DNA from: Massilia violaceinigra
GTDB lineage: Bacteria > Pseudomonadota > Gammaproteobacteria > Burkholderiales > Burkholderiaceae_D
Assembly (NCBI RefSeq): GCF_002752675.1
Contig: NZ_CP024608.1
Coordinates: 3,410,001-3,474,000 of the forward strand
Length of the DNA: 64,000 bases
Direction: 5' to 3'
Positions within the stretch are counted from its first letter, which is position 1, and each line of letters opens with the position of its first letter. Below, in pieces: positions 8,492 to 20,026 of this stretch. Both the position numbers and the translations under genes were made by a program. The notes under the pieces are model-generated. The model did no database searches. It was not told where the DNA came from and saw only the letters and a program-made list of their open reading frames with translations.

Positions 8492-10459
8492 TTACTGCAA
8501 ACCGACCGCCGCCACCCGTCCGCTCCTGTTCACGATATACAGCATGCCCCGATCCGAGATCGACAGCTTGCCCCCCAGCGCATAGCGCCACACCGTCTTG
8601 CCGCTGGCCAGGTCGATCGCCAGGGTGCTGGCCTCGGAACTGATGAAGGCCAGGTTATCGGTCACGACAAGCTGGTCGAACCAGGTGGCGTCGGCCGGGT
8701 CGCTCAGCTTCGCCGCCGTCCACAGCAGCTTGCCGGAGTCCGGCGCATACGCTTCCAGCGCATTGCCGGTATTGTTGAACAGGTACAGCACGCCCTTGGC
8801 ATAGGCCGGCGTGGACACCCGTTTCCCATGGAGCGTCCAGGCATGCGTGCGCCTGGCCAGGTTGAACGCGACCAGACGGCCGCTATCCGAGATAAACCCG
8901 AATTGATTATCCGACAGTACCGGCGTGCCGCCGCTATAGCTGGGCCACAGGTGATCCGGATCGTCCACCTGGTAGGCGAGCCGGCCGTCAGCCACGCCCA
9001 TGGCGTACAGGCGCCCGTCCAGATACACATACGCATGGCTGGCATCGACGGCCGGGGTCCAGTCGGCAAAAGCGGGCAGGGCGCTGCTCCAGGCGAGCTG
9101 CTGGCCGCCGGCGCGGAACTGGCTCAAGCCACCGGCGCTGCCGTTCGGCGCATACAGCGTGTCGCCGAGCACGGTCGGCGCCAGCGCATAGCGGCCCTGC
9201 GTGTCCATTTTCTGGCGGCTCAGCAGCTTGCCGGTTTTCTGCTCGAAGACCCACAGCGAAGCCTCGTCGCTGCTGGTCGAAGTCAGGTAGACCTTGCCGT
9301 TGGCGGCGGCCGGCGGATTCAGGTGGCTTGTCAGGACCGGGAAGGGCAGGCCCAGGCTGGTGCGCCAGACTTCAGCGCCGCTCTCCTCGCTGATGGCGAC
9401 CAGCGCGGCGCGATCGCCGCGATACGTGACCACGCCCTGGAACACCAGGCCGTTATCGTGCGCCGGCGCGGTCGCCCAGCCATCCTCCTTCGCCAACAGG
9501 CGCTGCCAGCGCAGCGCGAAGCTGGCCGGATCGAAGCTGGCCGGCACATAGCCGGTGTGCGCCGGATTGCCCCGGTACGTGCTCCATGGCCCCAGTTGCG
9601 GCAGCACCGGCAAGGGTTTCACGCTGTCGGCGGGCAGGACGGTCACCTTGAGCGCCAGCGTCCAGGGCGAACCGGCGTAGGGCAGATGGCACACGGCCGC
9701 ATCGTCGGCGCAGGCGCGCATTTCCAGCTTGCTGGTGTAGACGCCGGGCGCCAGGCCCTTGGCGGGCACCAGGGTTGCCGCGAACTGCCTGTCGGACAGC
9801 GTGCGCACGCCGAGCGGCGTGGCGAGGATGCCGGCCGGGTCGATCAGCGCCACATGGACCTTCTCGCCCAGCACGGTACTGGTGCTGGCCTCGACCGTCA
9901 GGCTGGCCGCCTGGCCAGCCTGCATGGTGATCTCGGCCATGGCCGGCGCGAAGCTCATGCGCCCGCTGGTATCGGTCTTCGGCTTGACGTTGATGGTCAG
10001 CGGCAAGCGCCAGGGCGAACCCTCGAGCGGCTTGGCGCAGACCCGGGGATCATCTTCGCAGGCGCGCAGTTCCAGCGTGCTGCGGTGGGTGCCGGGCCGG
10101 AGGTCGCTCGAACTGCGCATGGTGGCCGAGTACTGGCGCGCCGTGCCGGCCAGCACCTCGGACGAGGCGATCAGCCCGCCGCCATCGACGATGCCCAGAT
10201 TGAATGGCTTGGACGGGGTGCGGGAAAGCGAGATATCCATCCCGAAAGCGCTCGTCTGGCCTTCGGCCATGCCGATCTCCAGCGCCGCGCTATGGATGGT
10301 CAGCCAGTCGCCACCGGGGGCGACTGTGACGGGTGGTTTGTCGCCAGGCACGACGGTGACCGGCGGCTTGTCGCTGGCGCCGCCATTGCCACCGCCGCCG
10401 CAGGCGGCCAGCACGGCCGGTGCCAGCAGGCAGGCGAGTAAACGTGTGAATCGATGCAT
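8492..10459 (-). CDS. PQQ-like beta-propeller lipoprotein
   Basis: A 655-residue predicted lipoprotein: signal peptide with lipobox LAAC (Cys about residue 20), then a Gly-rich and repetitive Pro/Val linker (KPPVTV twice). Two tandem domains of about 105 residues follow (about 50-160 and 165-275). Each ends with the same pattern, LE-L/M-RAC-x-DD-x2-VC, then GSPW-x-L, suggesting an internal duplication with a disulfide pair. The C-terminal half (about 290-655) is a beta-propeller of PQQ/outer-membrane-assembly type with blade motifs such as VVTYRGDRAALVAISEESGA and YLTSTSSDEASLWVFEQKTG. Quinoprotein catalytic residues are not evident, so a scaffold or binding role is more likely than a dehydrogenase. 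No operon partner is seen. Confidence 0.82.
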   Translation of the reverse strand: MHRFTRLLACLLAPAVLAACGGGGNGGASDKPPVTVVPGDKPPVTVAPGGDWLTIHSAALEIGMAEGQTSAFGMDISLSRTPSKPFNLGIVDGGGLIASSEVLAGTARQYSATMRSSSDLRPGTHRSTLELRACEDDPRVCAKPLEGSPWRLPLTINVKPKTDTSGRMSFAPAMAEITMQAGQAASLTVEASTSTVLGEKVHVALIDPAGILATPLGVRTLSDRQFAATLVPAKGLAPGVYTSKLEMRACADDAAVCHLPYAGSPWTLALKVTVLPADSVKPLPVLPQLGPWSTYRGNPAHTGYVPASFDPASFALRWQRLLAKEDGWATAPAHDNGLVFQGVVTYRGDRAALVAISEESGAEVWRTSLGLPFPVLTSHLNPPAAANGKVYLTSTSSDEASLWVFEQKTGKLLSRQKMDTQGRYALAPTVLGDTLYAPNGSAGGLSQFRAGGQQLAWSSALPAFADWTPAVDASHAYVYLDGRLYAMGVADGRLAYQVDDPDHLWPSYSGGTPVLSDNQFGFISDSGRLVAFNLARRTHAWTLHGKRVSTPAYAKGVLYLFNNTGNALEAYAPDSGKLLWTAAKLSDPADATWFDQLVVTDNLAFISSEASTLAIDLASGKTVWRYALGGKLSISDRGMLYIVNRSGRVAAVGLQ

Positions 10460-10587
10460 CGTATTCCTTGTTTTGCCAGGTTGGCAAAGTTAATAAAAGG
10501 AAATTATAAATCGCAGGCAAGCGCGGCGACAAGCGCGCGGGGTGCTTCGACGAGGGAAAAGGTGCGGAAAACAGGGCGGGAAGGCAG

Positions 10588-10693
10588 GCGGCAAGCGCGG
10601 CAAGCGAGCTCGGAAAGGGGCGCGACGGGGGGAGGCGGCAAGCGCGGCAAACGAGGTCGGAAAGGGGCGGCGACGGGGGCGGAGCGGCAAGCG
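10588..10693 (+). repeat. GC-rich tandem repeat, about 47-49 bp period
   Basis: A unit beginning GCGGCAAGCGCGGCAA and continuing through a CGGAAAGGGGCG and CGACGGGGG stretch starts at 10588 and again at 10635, with a third partial start at 10684. It lies in the 305-base gap between the divergent-from-nothing lipoprotein start and the PRC-barrel gene's 3' end. No gene or other structure is seen in the gap. Confidence 0.7.
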
Positions 10694-10764
10694 CTACCGC
10701 ACCCCGCGCGCAACGCCCCCGCTCCTGGCAGGAAGGCGGGCGCGCGCGATGGAACCGGAGGCGC

Positions 10765-11166
10765 TTAGTGCGCGCTGGTGCCGTAATAGCTGTGAATCTG
10801 GCTCGACCATTGCTGGTTGGCCATGTCCGGCCAGTGATCGGTATCGAAACCTGGCGCGTTGTCGATGCGCTCTTTCTCGATGTTGAGCGTAAAGCGCTTG
10901 TTGGCGGTGTCGAGAGTCAATGCTTCCCAAGGCACGGCGAACAGTTTTTCGCCAATGGTCAGCACGCCGCCACTCGACATGACTGCATATGCAATCTTAC
11001 CGGTGCGCATGTCGAGCATGATTTCCTTGATTTCACCCAGATGCTCATTCTTGAGATTGTGCACGTGGTCACCGATCAGGGTATCCGCACCCATCAGTTC
11101 TGGACCCGGGCCTTTCGACCCCTTGTCGACATACATGCCATAAGCATCGCGTTCTTCGTAGGACAT
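10765..11166 (-). CDS. PRC-barrel domain protein
   Basis: A 133-residue soluble protein with a PRC-barrel fold at about residues 22-95: GADTLIGDHVHNLKNEHLGEIKEIMLD, then GKIAYAVMSSGGVLTIGEKLFAVPWEAL. This is the usual form of free-standing PRC-barrel proteins linked to stress or photosynthetic-assembly roles. The start has AGGAGG five bases upstream of ATG. It ends in a short His/Tyr tail. The neighbour pyrG is divergent. Exact role unknown. Confidence 0.88.
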   Translation of the reverse strand: MSYEERDAYGMYVDKGSKGPGPELMGADTLIGDHVHNLKNEHLGEIKEIMLDMRTGKIAYAVMSSGGVLTIGEKLFAVPWEALTLDTANKRFTLNIEKERIDNAPGFDTDHWPDMANQQWSSQIHSYYGTSAH

Positions 11167-11351
11167 TTTGACCTCCTGTGGTAAAAGTTCAATCCTGAGG
11201 CTTGAGCAAGATCATGTCTGTTCGCTGCCGCACACGGAATAAACAATTTGCAATCTTTCCAATTGATCAATGCGTCATCCCCGACGTAGCCGCCCGGTCC
11301 GCCGTCGTTGCTGTTTTTTACCTTGTTTTGCGGAAGCATTGGCCGGTTTAA

Positions 11352-13927
<2,576 letters not shown>

Positions 13928-13977
13928 GTTTGTGTAGTGCGGCACTTGCCGCCGTCCCGATCGCCCTGACAGATGCA

Positions 13978-14010
13978 GGCGGACCGCCAGCGGTCCGCCC
14001 ACCTTTTTCT
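13978..14010 (+). terminator. Terminator-like hairpin between kdsA and eno
   Basis: A 10-bp perfect stem (GGCGGACCGC/GCGGTCCGCC, 13978-13987 with 13990-13999) is followed after four bases by TTTTTCTT. It ends 20 bases before the eno ATG, leaving no room for a eno promoter downstream. It may therefore attenuate rather than end transcription. Confidence 0.7.
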
Positions 14011-14027
14011 TACCCTTTGGAGATTGA

Positions 14028-15314
<1,287 letters not shown>

Positions 15315-15321
15315 GCCGAAC

Positions 15322-15352
15322 GGCACCGGCTGGCCGCGTGGCGGCCGGTGCC
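15322..15352 (+). other. Intercistronic stem-loop between eno and ftsB
   Basis: GGCACCGGC (15322-15330) pairs perfectly with GCCGGTGCC (15344-15352). There is no T-tract, so it is more likely an RNA-stability or processing hairpin than a terminator. It ends 12 bases before the ftsB ATG. Confidence 0.5.
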
Positions 15353-15364
15353 ACCCTCCCTGTC

Positions 15365-15703
15365 ATGCGCCTCATTACGCTCGTTCTCGCGACTCTCCTG
15401 CTCCTGATCCAACTGCCGCTCTGGCTGGGCAAGGGGGGCTGGCTGCGCGTGGGCGAACTGGAAAATCAGGTGCTCCTGGCGCAGCGCAAGACAGTGGAAC
15501 TGAAGGCGCGCAACGCCAAGCTCGACTCCGAAGTCCACGACCTGACCAATGGCACGGGCGCGGTGGAAGAGCGCGCGCGTTTCGAGCTGGGCATGATCAA
15601 GAAAAACGAGATCTTCATCCAGATCCTCGACGCCAACGGCCACCCCAAGGAATCGGCCACCCCGCTGCCGCCTCCCAAGCCCGACACCAAGACTACCCCC
15701 TGA
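15365..15703 (+). CDS. ftsB: Cell division protein FtsB
   Basis: A 112-residue bitopic inner-membrane protein of the FtsQLB divisome subcomplex. One transmembrane helix at about residues 3-20 ([20 protein letters not shown]) is followed by a periplasmic coiled coil (about 28-70: [20 protein letters not shown] and on) and the conserved [16 protein letters not shown] segment. The tail is Pro-rich. I chose the ATG at 15365 because the membrane helix starts at once; the frame is open upstream but without protein character. The gene follows eno as in most Burkholderiales. Dispersed repeats begin six bases after the stop. Confidence 0.95.
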   Translation: MRLITLVLATLLLLIQLPLWLGKGGWLRVGELENQVLLAQRKTVELKARNAKLDSEVHDLTNGTGAVEERARFELGMIKKNEIFIQILDANGHPKESATPLPPPKPDTKTTP

Positions 15704-15708
15704 AGCAA

Positions 15709-15744
15709 GCTCCTAACACCGGGGTCAGACCTCTGATTCGAAAT
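15709..15744 (+). repeat. Dispersed GGGGTCAGACC repeat, intact copy
   Basis: CTCCTAACACCGGGGTCAGACCTCTGATTCGAAATT follows the ftsB stop. It serves as reference for the IS-interrupted copy at 7058 and 8413. Confidence 0.7.
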
Positions 15745-15767
15745 TAGTTGGCATCTGGCATCGTTAC

Positions 15768-15805
15768 GCCACACCGGGGTCAGAGCTCTGACTTGAAACA
15801 GTTTC
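15768..15805 (+). repeat. Dispersed repeat, copy with GAGCTC centre
   Basis: GCCACACCGGGGTCAGAGCTCTGACTTGAAACAGTTT has the same orientation as the copy at 15709. Its core TCAGAGCTCTGA is a perfect palindrome. Confidence 0.65.
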
Positions 15806-15974
15806 GGCCTGGATAAATCTGCCGATCAAATTTGCGCGTCACCAAGCCACAATTGCCCCGCCATTGACTGACCAGCCGCCGCTCCCGCTATGGGAAACGG
15901 ATCGCACGTCCGGCGTACCTTGCCTTCGCTCGCCCAGTAAGCGGCAAATCGAGTTGCTGCCCATACAAAAATTG

Positions 15975-16001
15975 CTAATCAGAGGTCTGACCCCGGTTGT
16001 A
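15975..16001 (-). repeat. Dispersed repeat, inverted copy
   Basis: Read on the minus strand this is ACAACCGGGGTCAGACCTCTGATT, inverted relative to the copies at 15709 and 15768. The roughly 230 bases between the forward and inverted copies contain no convincing gene. The whole stretch 15704-16087 is non-coding apart from these repeats. Confidence 0.65.
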
Positions 16002-16087
16002 GGGTGTTCACTCGGCAGTTTATAGGCGCTTTCACCCAATTCCGTACAAATTCTTCCGCCGTATATCGCGTGTTTCTCTGATTAACG

Positions 16088-16134
16088 TTGACAAGCGCCG
16101 CCAATCGGTATTTAATTTCTGTAAAGACAGAAAT
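16088..16134 (+). promoter_or_regulatory. Sigma-70 promoter with palindromic operator
   Basis: TTGACA (16088-16093), a 17-base spacer and TTTAAT (16111-16116) make a near-consensus promoter. A perfect palindrome ATTTCTGT-AAAG-ACAGAAAT (16115-16134) overlaps the -10 and start point. It is the obvious binding site for the GbsR/MarR-type regulator encoded directly downstream (inference). Confidence 0.72.
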
Positions 16135-16153
16135 GAATGAAATTGGAGAAATG

Positions 16154-16696
16154 ATGGCACTGGGACCGACCGAACAGAAATTCGTCCTGCACTGGGGCGA
16201 GATGGGCACGCGCTGGGGCGTCAACCGCACCGTCGCGCAGATTCATGCGCTGCTGTTCCTGGCCAACCGTCCGCTGGCGGCCGAGGAGATCGCCGAGGCG
16301 CTGTCGGTGGCGCGCTCGAACGTGAGCAACAGCCTCAAGGAGCTGCAAAGCTGGAACCTGATCCGCGTCACCCATTTGATGGGCGACCGGCGCGATCACT
16401 TCGTCGCCCTCCAGGACGTGTGGGAGATCTTCCGCGTCATCGTCGAGGAGCGCAAACGGCGCGAGATCGATCCGACACTGACCGTGCTGCGCGAATGCGC
16501 CATCGAGGGCGATACCGATACCGCGCTCGAACCAGCGTCGCTGGCGCGCATGAACGAGGTGCTGACCTTCCTCGACATGCTCGGCACGACCTACGACGAT
16601 TACAAGCACCTGCCGCCCGCGACCCTGCAGCGCTTCCTGAAAATGGGCGGCAAGGTGGCGCGCTTTCTCGGCCCCGACGACAAGGACGCATCGTGA
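16154..16696 (+). CDS. GbsR/MarR-type winged-helix transcriptional regulator
   Basis: A 180-residue DNA-binding regulator. The winged helix covers about residues 20-85: recognition helix in LSVARSNVSNSLKELQSW, then a wing in IRVTHLMGDRRDHFVA. The C-terminal half is helical, as in GbsR (COG1510). Other in-frame starts exist (TTG 16088, ATG 16133, ATG 16151). I chose ATG 16154 because GGAG at 16145-16148 is then five bases away, and earlier starts fall on the promoter or operator. It is the first gene of a five-gene operon in which every junction overlaps by four bases. It probably represses its own operon through the palindrome at 16115. Confidence 0.85.
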   Translation: MALGPTEQKFVLHWGEMGTRWGVNRTVAQIHALLFLANRPLAAEEIAEALSVARSNVSNSLKELQSWNLIRVTHLMGDRRDHFVALQDVWEIFRVIVEERKRREIDPTLTVLRECAIEGDTDTALEPASLARMNEVLTFLDMLGTTYDDYKHLPPATLQRFLKMGGKVARFLGPDDKDAS

Positions 16697-17112
16697 GCAG
16701 CGCCGAACTGACCCTCTACTTCGACGGCAAATGCCCGTTCTGCCGCGCCGGCATGGCCAGGCTGGCGGACTGGGACAAAGCCGGGCGTCTGGCGTTTGTC
16801 GATATCGCCGCTCCCGGCTTCGATCCGGCCCATCTCGGTGTCGACATGGCCGCCCTGAACCGCGAGCTGCACAGCCAGACGCGCGACGGCCGCGTGCTGG
16901 TGGGGATCGACAGCATGCTGCGCGCCTACCCGCTGGCCGGCCAGGCCTGGCGCGTGCTGCCGCTGCGCGTGCCCGGTTTGCGCACCTTGTGCAGCTGGTC
17001 GTACCGCCTGTTCGCGCGCCACCGCTACCTGATGTCGCGCGTGCTCGGCTACCGCGCCCCCGCTTGCCATGATGGTGTGTGCGAGCGTCCCAATCCCTTC
17101 TTCAAACGATGA
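16693..17112 (+). CDS. DCC-family thiol-disulfide oxidoreductase (DUF393)
   Basis: A 139-residue protein of the DCC/YuxK family. The active-site pair is Cys14-Pro-Phe-Cys17 in YFDGKCPFC, preceded by the family's conserved Asp. Further conserved segments are VDIAAPGFDPAHLG and DGRVLVGIDSMLRAY. It is thought to act in thiol-disulfide exchange; substrates are unknown. The start is a GTG whose TG belongs to the upstream stop (GTGA), so translation is coupled to the regulator. Its own stop overlaps the next ATG (ATGA). Confidence 0.88.
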   Translation: MSSAELTLYFDGKCPFCRAGMARLADWDKAGRLAFVDIAAPGFDPAHLGVDMAALNRELHSQTRDGRVLVGIDSMLRAYPLAGQAWRVLPLRVPGLRTLCSWSYRLFARHRYLMSRVLGYRAPACHDGVCERPNPFFKR

Positions 17113-17573
17113 AAGCACCTATGCACTCTCCATTTCTGCGCCGCTGGGCCATCCGCTGGATGTATGCGGCCATCGCTACCCACCTGGTGGTTGGCATGCT
17201 GCTGCCATGGTTCGCCGACGCCGCCATCTTCAGCGGCTACCACCGCGGCATCGAAACGGCGTTCTGGGGCGCCACCGTGCCGGCGCCGGCCCACGCGCAG
17301 CAAATCTGGTGGATCTCGCTGTTCGGCCCCACCGTGCAAAGCGCGGCACTCTGGATGGGCGCCCTGGCGTGGATTGGCGACCGCCAGCGCAGCGCATTCG
17401 CCTGGGGCGCGCTGATCGCCGGCATGCTGCTGTGGGCGCCGCAGGACATGATGGTGTCGCTGCGCGCGGGCTGCTGGGATAACATCTGGATCGATACCTT
17501 CGCGCTGGCCACGATGCTGCCGCCGCTGGTGTACCTGTACTGCGTCGACCGCGCGCAAGCGGTGCGCACATGA
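17109..17573 (+). CDS. Small multi-pass membrane protein
   Basis: A 154-residue protein with about four hydrophobic segments: WMYAAIATHLVVGMLLPW (about 17-34), VQSAALWMGALAWIG (about 76-90), FAWGALIAGMLLWAP (about 97-111) and TFALATMLPPLVYLY (about 128-143). No family was recognised. It overlaps its neighbours by four bases on both sides (ATGA at each junction), so it is an obligate member of this operon. Confidence 0.8.
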   Translation: MKAPMHSPFLRRWAIRWMYAAIATHLVVGMLLPWFADAAIFSGYHRGIETAFWGATVPAPAHAQQIWWISLFGPTVQSAALWMGALAWIGDRQRSAFAWGALIAGMLLWAPQDMMVSLRAGCWDNIWIDTFALATMLPPLVYLYCVDRAQAVRT

Positions 17574-18187
17574 TCGCGTCCGAAGGCGAGTTATTCAAGA
17601 AGATCCTCGGTCCCGCATGGCGCGGCCTTCATCCCGACATCCAGGCGCGTTTCGACCATAACCCCATGCCCGGCAAACCTTTGCGCTACACGGGCCGGAT
17701 GACGGAGCTCACCTGCTCGGGCGTCGGCCGCGTGCTGGGCTACCTGACCATGCCGCTGATCCAGGGCGCGCTGATGCCGTTTAACGACGCCGACTTCCCG
17801 GTCGATATCGAGGTGTACTCGAAACAGGGCAGCGCGGCCATTTTCAAGCAGCGCATCTATCGCCTCAACGGGCGCAAGCCGGTGCAGTTCACGTCCTACA
17901 TGCTCGAGAGCGCGCGCGGCGAAGTGCTCGAATACGTCGGCATGGGCATGGGCATGAAGCTGGTGCTGGCGGTGCGCGACGGGAACCTGCACTTCGAGAG
18001 CGATGGCTACTTCTGGCAGGTGCTGGGCGTGCGCATTCCCATACCGGCCTGGTTCACGCCGGGTAAAACTTATCTTTGCCACCGCAATAACGACAGCGCG
18101 CAGTTCGATATCCGTATCGAGATCCGCCACGCGCTGTTTGGTACAACCTTCACGCAGGCGGGCGTGTTTCGCGAGGTGCGTGCATGA
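17570..18187 (+). CDS. DUF4166 domain protein
   Basis: A 205-residue protein matching DUF4166 in pattern: GPAWRGLHPDIQARF at the N-terminus, then FPVDIEVYSKQGSAAIFKQRIY, and a GMGMGMKLVLAVRDGNLHFES segment. DUF4166 proteins often occur beside or fused to TIGR01777 epimerases and lack a known function. No signal peptide. It is coupled by four-base overlaps to the membrane protein before it and the epimerase after it. Confidence 0.83.
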   Translation: MIASEGELFKKILGPAWRGLHPDIQARFDHNPMPGKPLRYTGRMTELTCSGVGRVLGYLTMPLIQGALMPFNDADFPVDIEVYSKQGSAAIFKQRIYRLNGRKPVQFTSYMLESARGEVLEYVGMGMGMKLVLAVRDGNLHFESDGYFWQVLGVRIPIPAWFTPGKTYLCHRNNDSAQFDIRIEIRHALFGTTFTQAGVFREVRA

Positions 18188-19629
18188 ATACCCATTTGCT
18201 GGCGCTGCAGTTGATGGCCGTCCAGGGCTGCCTGGGTGCCTTCGACACCCTGTATCACCATGAACTGACCGAGGCCCTGCCCGGCCGCGCGAGCGCGCGC
18301 CTGGAACTGCGGATCCATGCGCTGCGCTCCCTGATTTACTGCGCCATGTATATCGGCCTGGCGTGCTGGCGCTTCAATGGCTTGTGGGCGGTGGCACTGC
18401 TGCTGGTGTTTGCGGTCGAGATCGCTCTGACCTTGTGGGATTTCGTGGTCGAGGACCAGACCCGCCTGCTGCCGGCCACCGAACGGGTCACGCATACCGT
18501 GCTGACGCTCAATGGCGGCGCTTTCATCGCGCTGCTGGCCCTGAACGCAGGCGAGAGCATGACACTGCCGACCGCGCTGGTATGGGAGCCGCATGGCGCC
18601 CTGAGCGCGTTCCTGCTGCTGTGCGGCGCGGGGGTCGGGCTGTCCGGCGTGCGTGACGCGTTCGCGGCGCGCGCCATCGCCCGCCAGGAGGCCCGGCCGC
18701 AGCGGCCCGCATTGCGCTTCGGCGCGACCGGGTGCGCGGTGCTGGTGACCGGCGCCACGGGCTTCATCGGCCAGAAGCTGGTGCGCGCGTTGGTGGCCGA
18801 CGGCCATCGCGTCACGGTGCTGTCGCGCCAGCCGCGCACCGCGGCCTGGCTGTTCGACGGCCGGGTGGAGTGCGTCAGCGACCTGGCGCAGCTGCCGCCG
18901 GCGCGCCGCATCGATGTGGTCATCAATCTGGCGGGTGCGCGCATTCTCGGCTGGCGCTGGAGCGAAGCACGTCAGGCGGCCTTGCGCGTCAGCCGCATCG
19001 GCCTCACGCGCAAGGTGGTGTCCTGGATCGCGGCCGCCCATCACAAGCCGGCGCTGATGCTGTCGGCGTCGGCCATCGGTTACTACGGCATCCAGGCGCG
19101 CGGTGACGATACCGTACTGACAGAAAGCGATGCGCCGCAGCCGATGTTCATGTCGGACCTGTGCCGCGAGTGGGAAGAAGCGGCCGGCACCGCCGCGGCG
19201 TATGGCGTGCGCGTGGCATGCATGCGTTTCGGCCTGGTGCTCGGCACCCAGGGCGCGCTGCCGATGATGCTGCTGCCGGTCAAACTGGGCATGGGCGGCC
19301 CGCTCGGCGATGGACGCCAGTGGCTATCGTGGATTCATGTGGACGACGTCATCGCCGGCATCGCCCATCTGTGGACCAGCGGGGAGGGCGGAGCCTACAA
19401 TTTCACCGCGCCGGAGAGCCTGCCGCAGGCGGGCTTCAACCGGGTGGCGGCCAAGGTATTGAAGCGCCCTTACTGGCTGCCTACACCGGGCTGGCCGATG
19501 CGCCTGGCGCTGGGCGAACAGGCCGACCTGCTGCTTGAAGGCCAGCGCGTGGCGCCCGCCAGGCTGCAGGCGAGCGGTTTCGCCTTCAACCATCCGACCC
19601 TGGCCGGTGCGCTGGCGAGTCTGTCGTGA
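18184..19629 (+). CDS. Membrane-anchored TIGR01777-type NAD(P)-dependent epimerase
   Basis: A 481-residue fusion. The N-terminal ~165 residues are membrane-spanning, with several hydrophobic helices (LIYCAMYIGLACW, WAVALLLVFAVEIALTLW, GAFIALLALNAG, LSAFLLLCGAGVGLSG). A Rossmann domain starts near residue 187 with GATGFIG, followed by INLAGARILGWRW, SASAIGYYG, and a DUF1731-type C-terminus (LPTPGWPMRLALGEQADLLLEGQRV). This is the SDR39U1/YfcH/TIGR01777 family, whose members are usually soluble and about 300 residues, so the membrane extension is unusual. Last gene of the coupled operon; it ends three bases from the convergent next gene. Confidence 0.88.
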   Translation: MNTHLLALQLMAVQGCLGAFDTLYHHELTEALPGRASARLELRIHALRSLIYCAMYIGLACWRFNGLWAVALLLVFAVEIALTLWDFVVEDQTRLLPATERVTHTVLTLNGGAFIALLALNAGESMTLPTALVWEPHGALSAFLLLCGAGVGLSGVRDAFAARAIARQEARPQRPALRFGATGCAVLVTGATGFIGQKLVRALVADGHRVTVLSRQPRTAAWLFDGRVECVSDLAQLPPARRIDVVINLAGARILGWRWSEARQAALRVSRIGLTRKVVSWIAAAHHKPALMLSASAIGYYGIQARGDDTVLTESDAPQPMFMSDLCREWEEAAGTAAAYGVRVACMRFGLVLGTQGALPMMLLPVKLGMGGPLGDGRQWLSWIHVDDVIAGIAHLWTSGEGGAYNFTAPESLPQAGFNRVAAKVLKRPYWLPTPGWPMRLALGEQADLLLEGQRVAPARLQASGFAFNHPTLAGALASLS

Positions 19630-19632
19630 CGC

Positions 19633-20007
19633 TTAGTCGATCAGGGTCTTGACCCGGACCTTGCCCTCGCCGGCGGCGTGCGTGCGCGGCCGCAGCGAGC
19701 CCGCATCGAACCAGGAGCTGACGGTCTTGAGCGACGCCGCCGATGGCGCCGTGTCGTAGCGCTGCCGGATCTGCATGCGCTTCTGGCCATCTTCGGTGGA
19801 AAAGCGGATTTCGCGTGTGATGATGTCGGCCGGTATCCGGCTCTCGCCGCTGCGCAGGTAGCGCAGGTAGTGGTGCACGCCTTCCTTGAGCAGCGCGGCG
19901 CGTGGGAGGGCGGCGCCGATGTCGACCTTGGTGACGGCGGCGTGGCTGCAAGGGGCAAGGACAGCCGCCACGATCAGGGCGAGCGGCGCCAGTCGGGGTA
20001 TGCGCAT
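19633..20007 (-). CDS. Small secreted protein, unknown
   Basis: A 124-residue protein with a clear signal peptide (LAPLALIVAAVLAPCSHAA, cleavage near residue 23). The mature part carries EGVHHYLRYLRSGESR and an amphipathic beta-rich stretch (DIITREIRFSTEDGQKRMQI). No family was recognised. AGGAG lies nine bases before the ATG. It follows the LytTR response regulator on the same strand with a 19-base gap, so it may be co-transcribed with the two-component pair. Confidence 0.72.
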   Translation of the reverse strand: MRIPRLAPLALIVAAVLAPCSHAAVTKVDIGAALPRAALLKEGVHHYLRYLRSGESRIPADIITREIRFSTEDGQKRMQIRQRYDTAPSAASLKTVSSWFDAGSLRPRTHAAGEGKVRVKTLID

Positions 20008-20026
20008 ATCGAATATCTCCTGTAGG

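Noticed and set aside
8336..10441. 701-codon plus-strand frame opposite the PQQ lipoprotein
   Set aside because: Shadow frame; the minus-strand lipoprotein has signal peptide, lipobox and propeller repeats.
15839..16039. 66-codon minus-strand frame in the repeat-bounded block
   Set aside because: It runs through the inverted repeat and has no ribosome-binding site or recognisable sequence.
16088..16153. Longer N-terminus for the GbsR-type regulator (TTG 16088 or ATG 16133)
   Set aside because: These codons coincide with the -35 hexamer and operator; the GGAG at 16145 fits a start at 16154 better.
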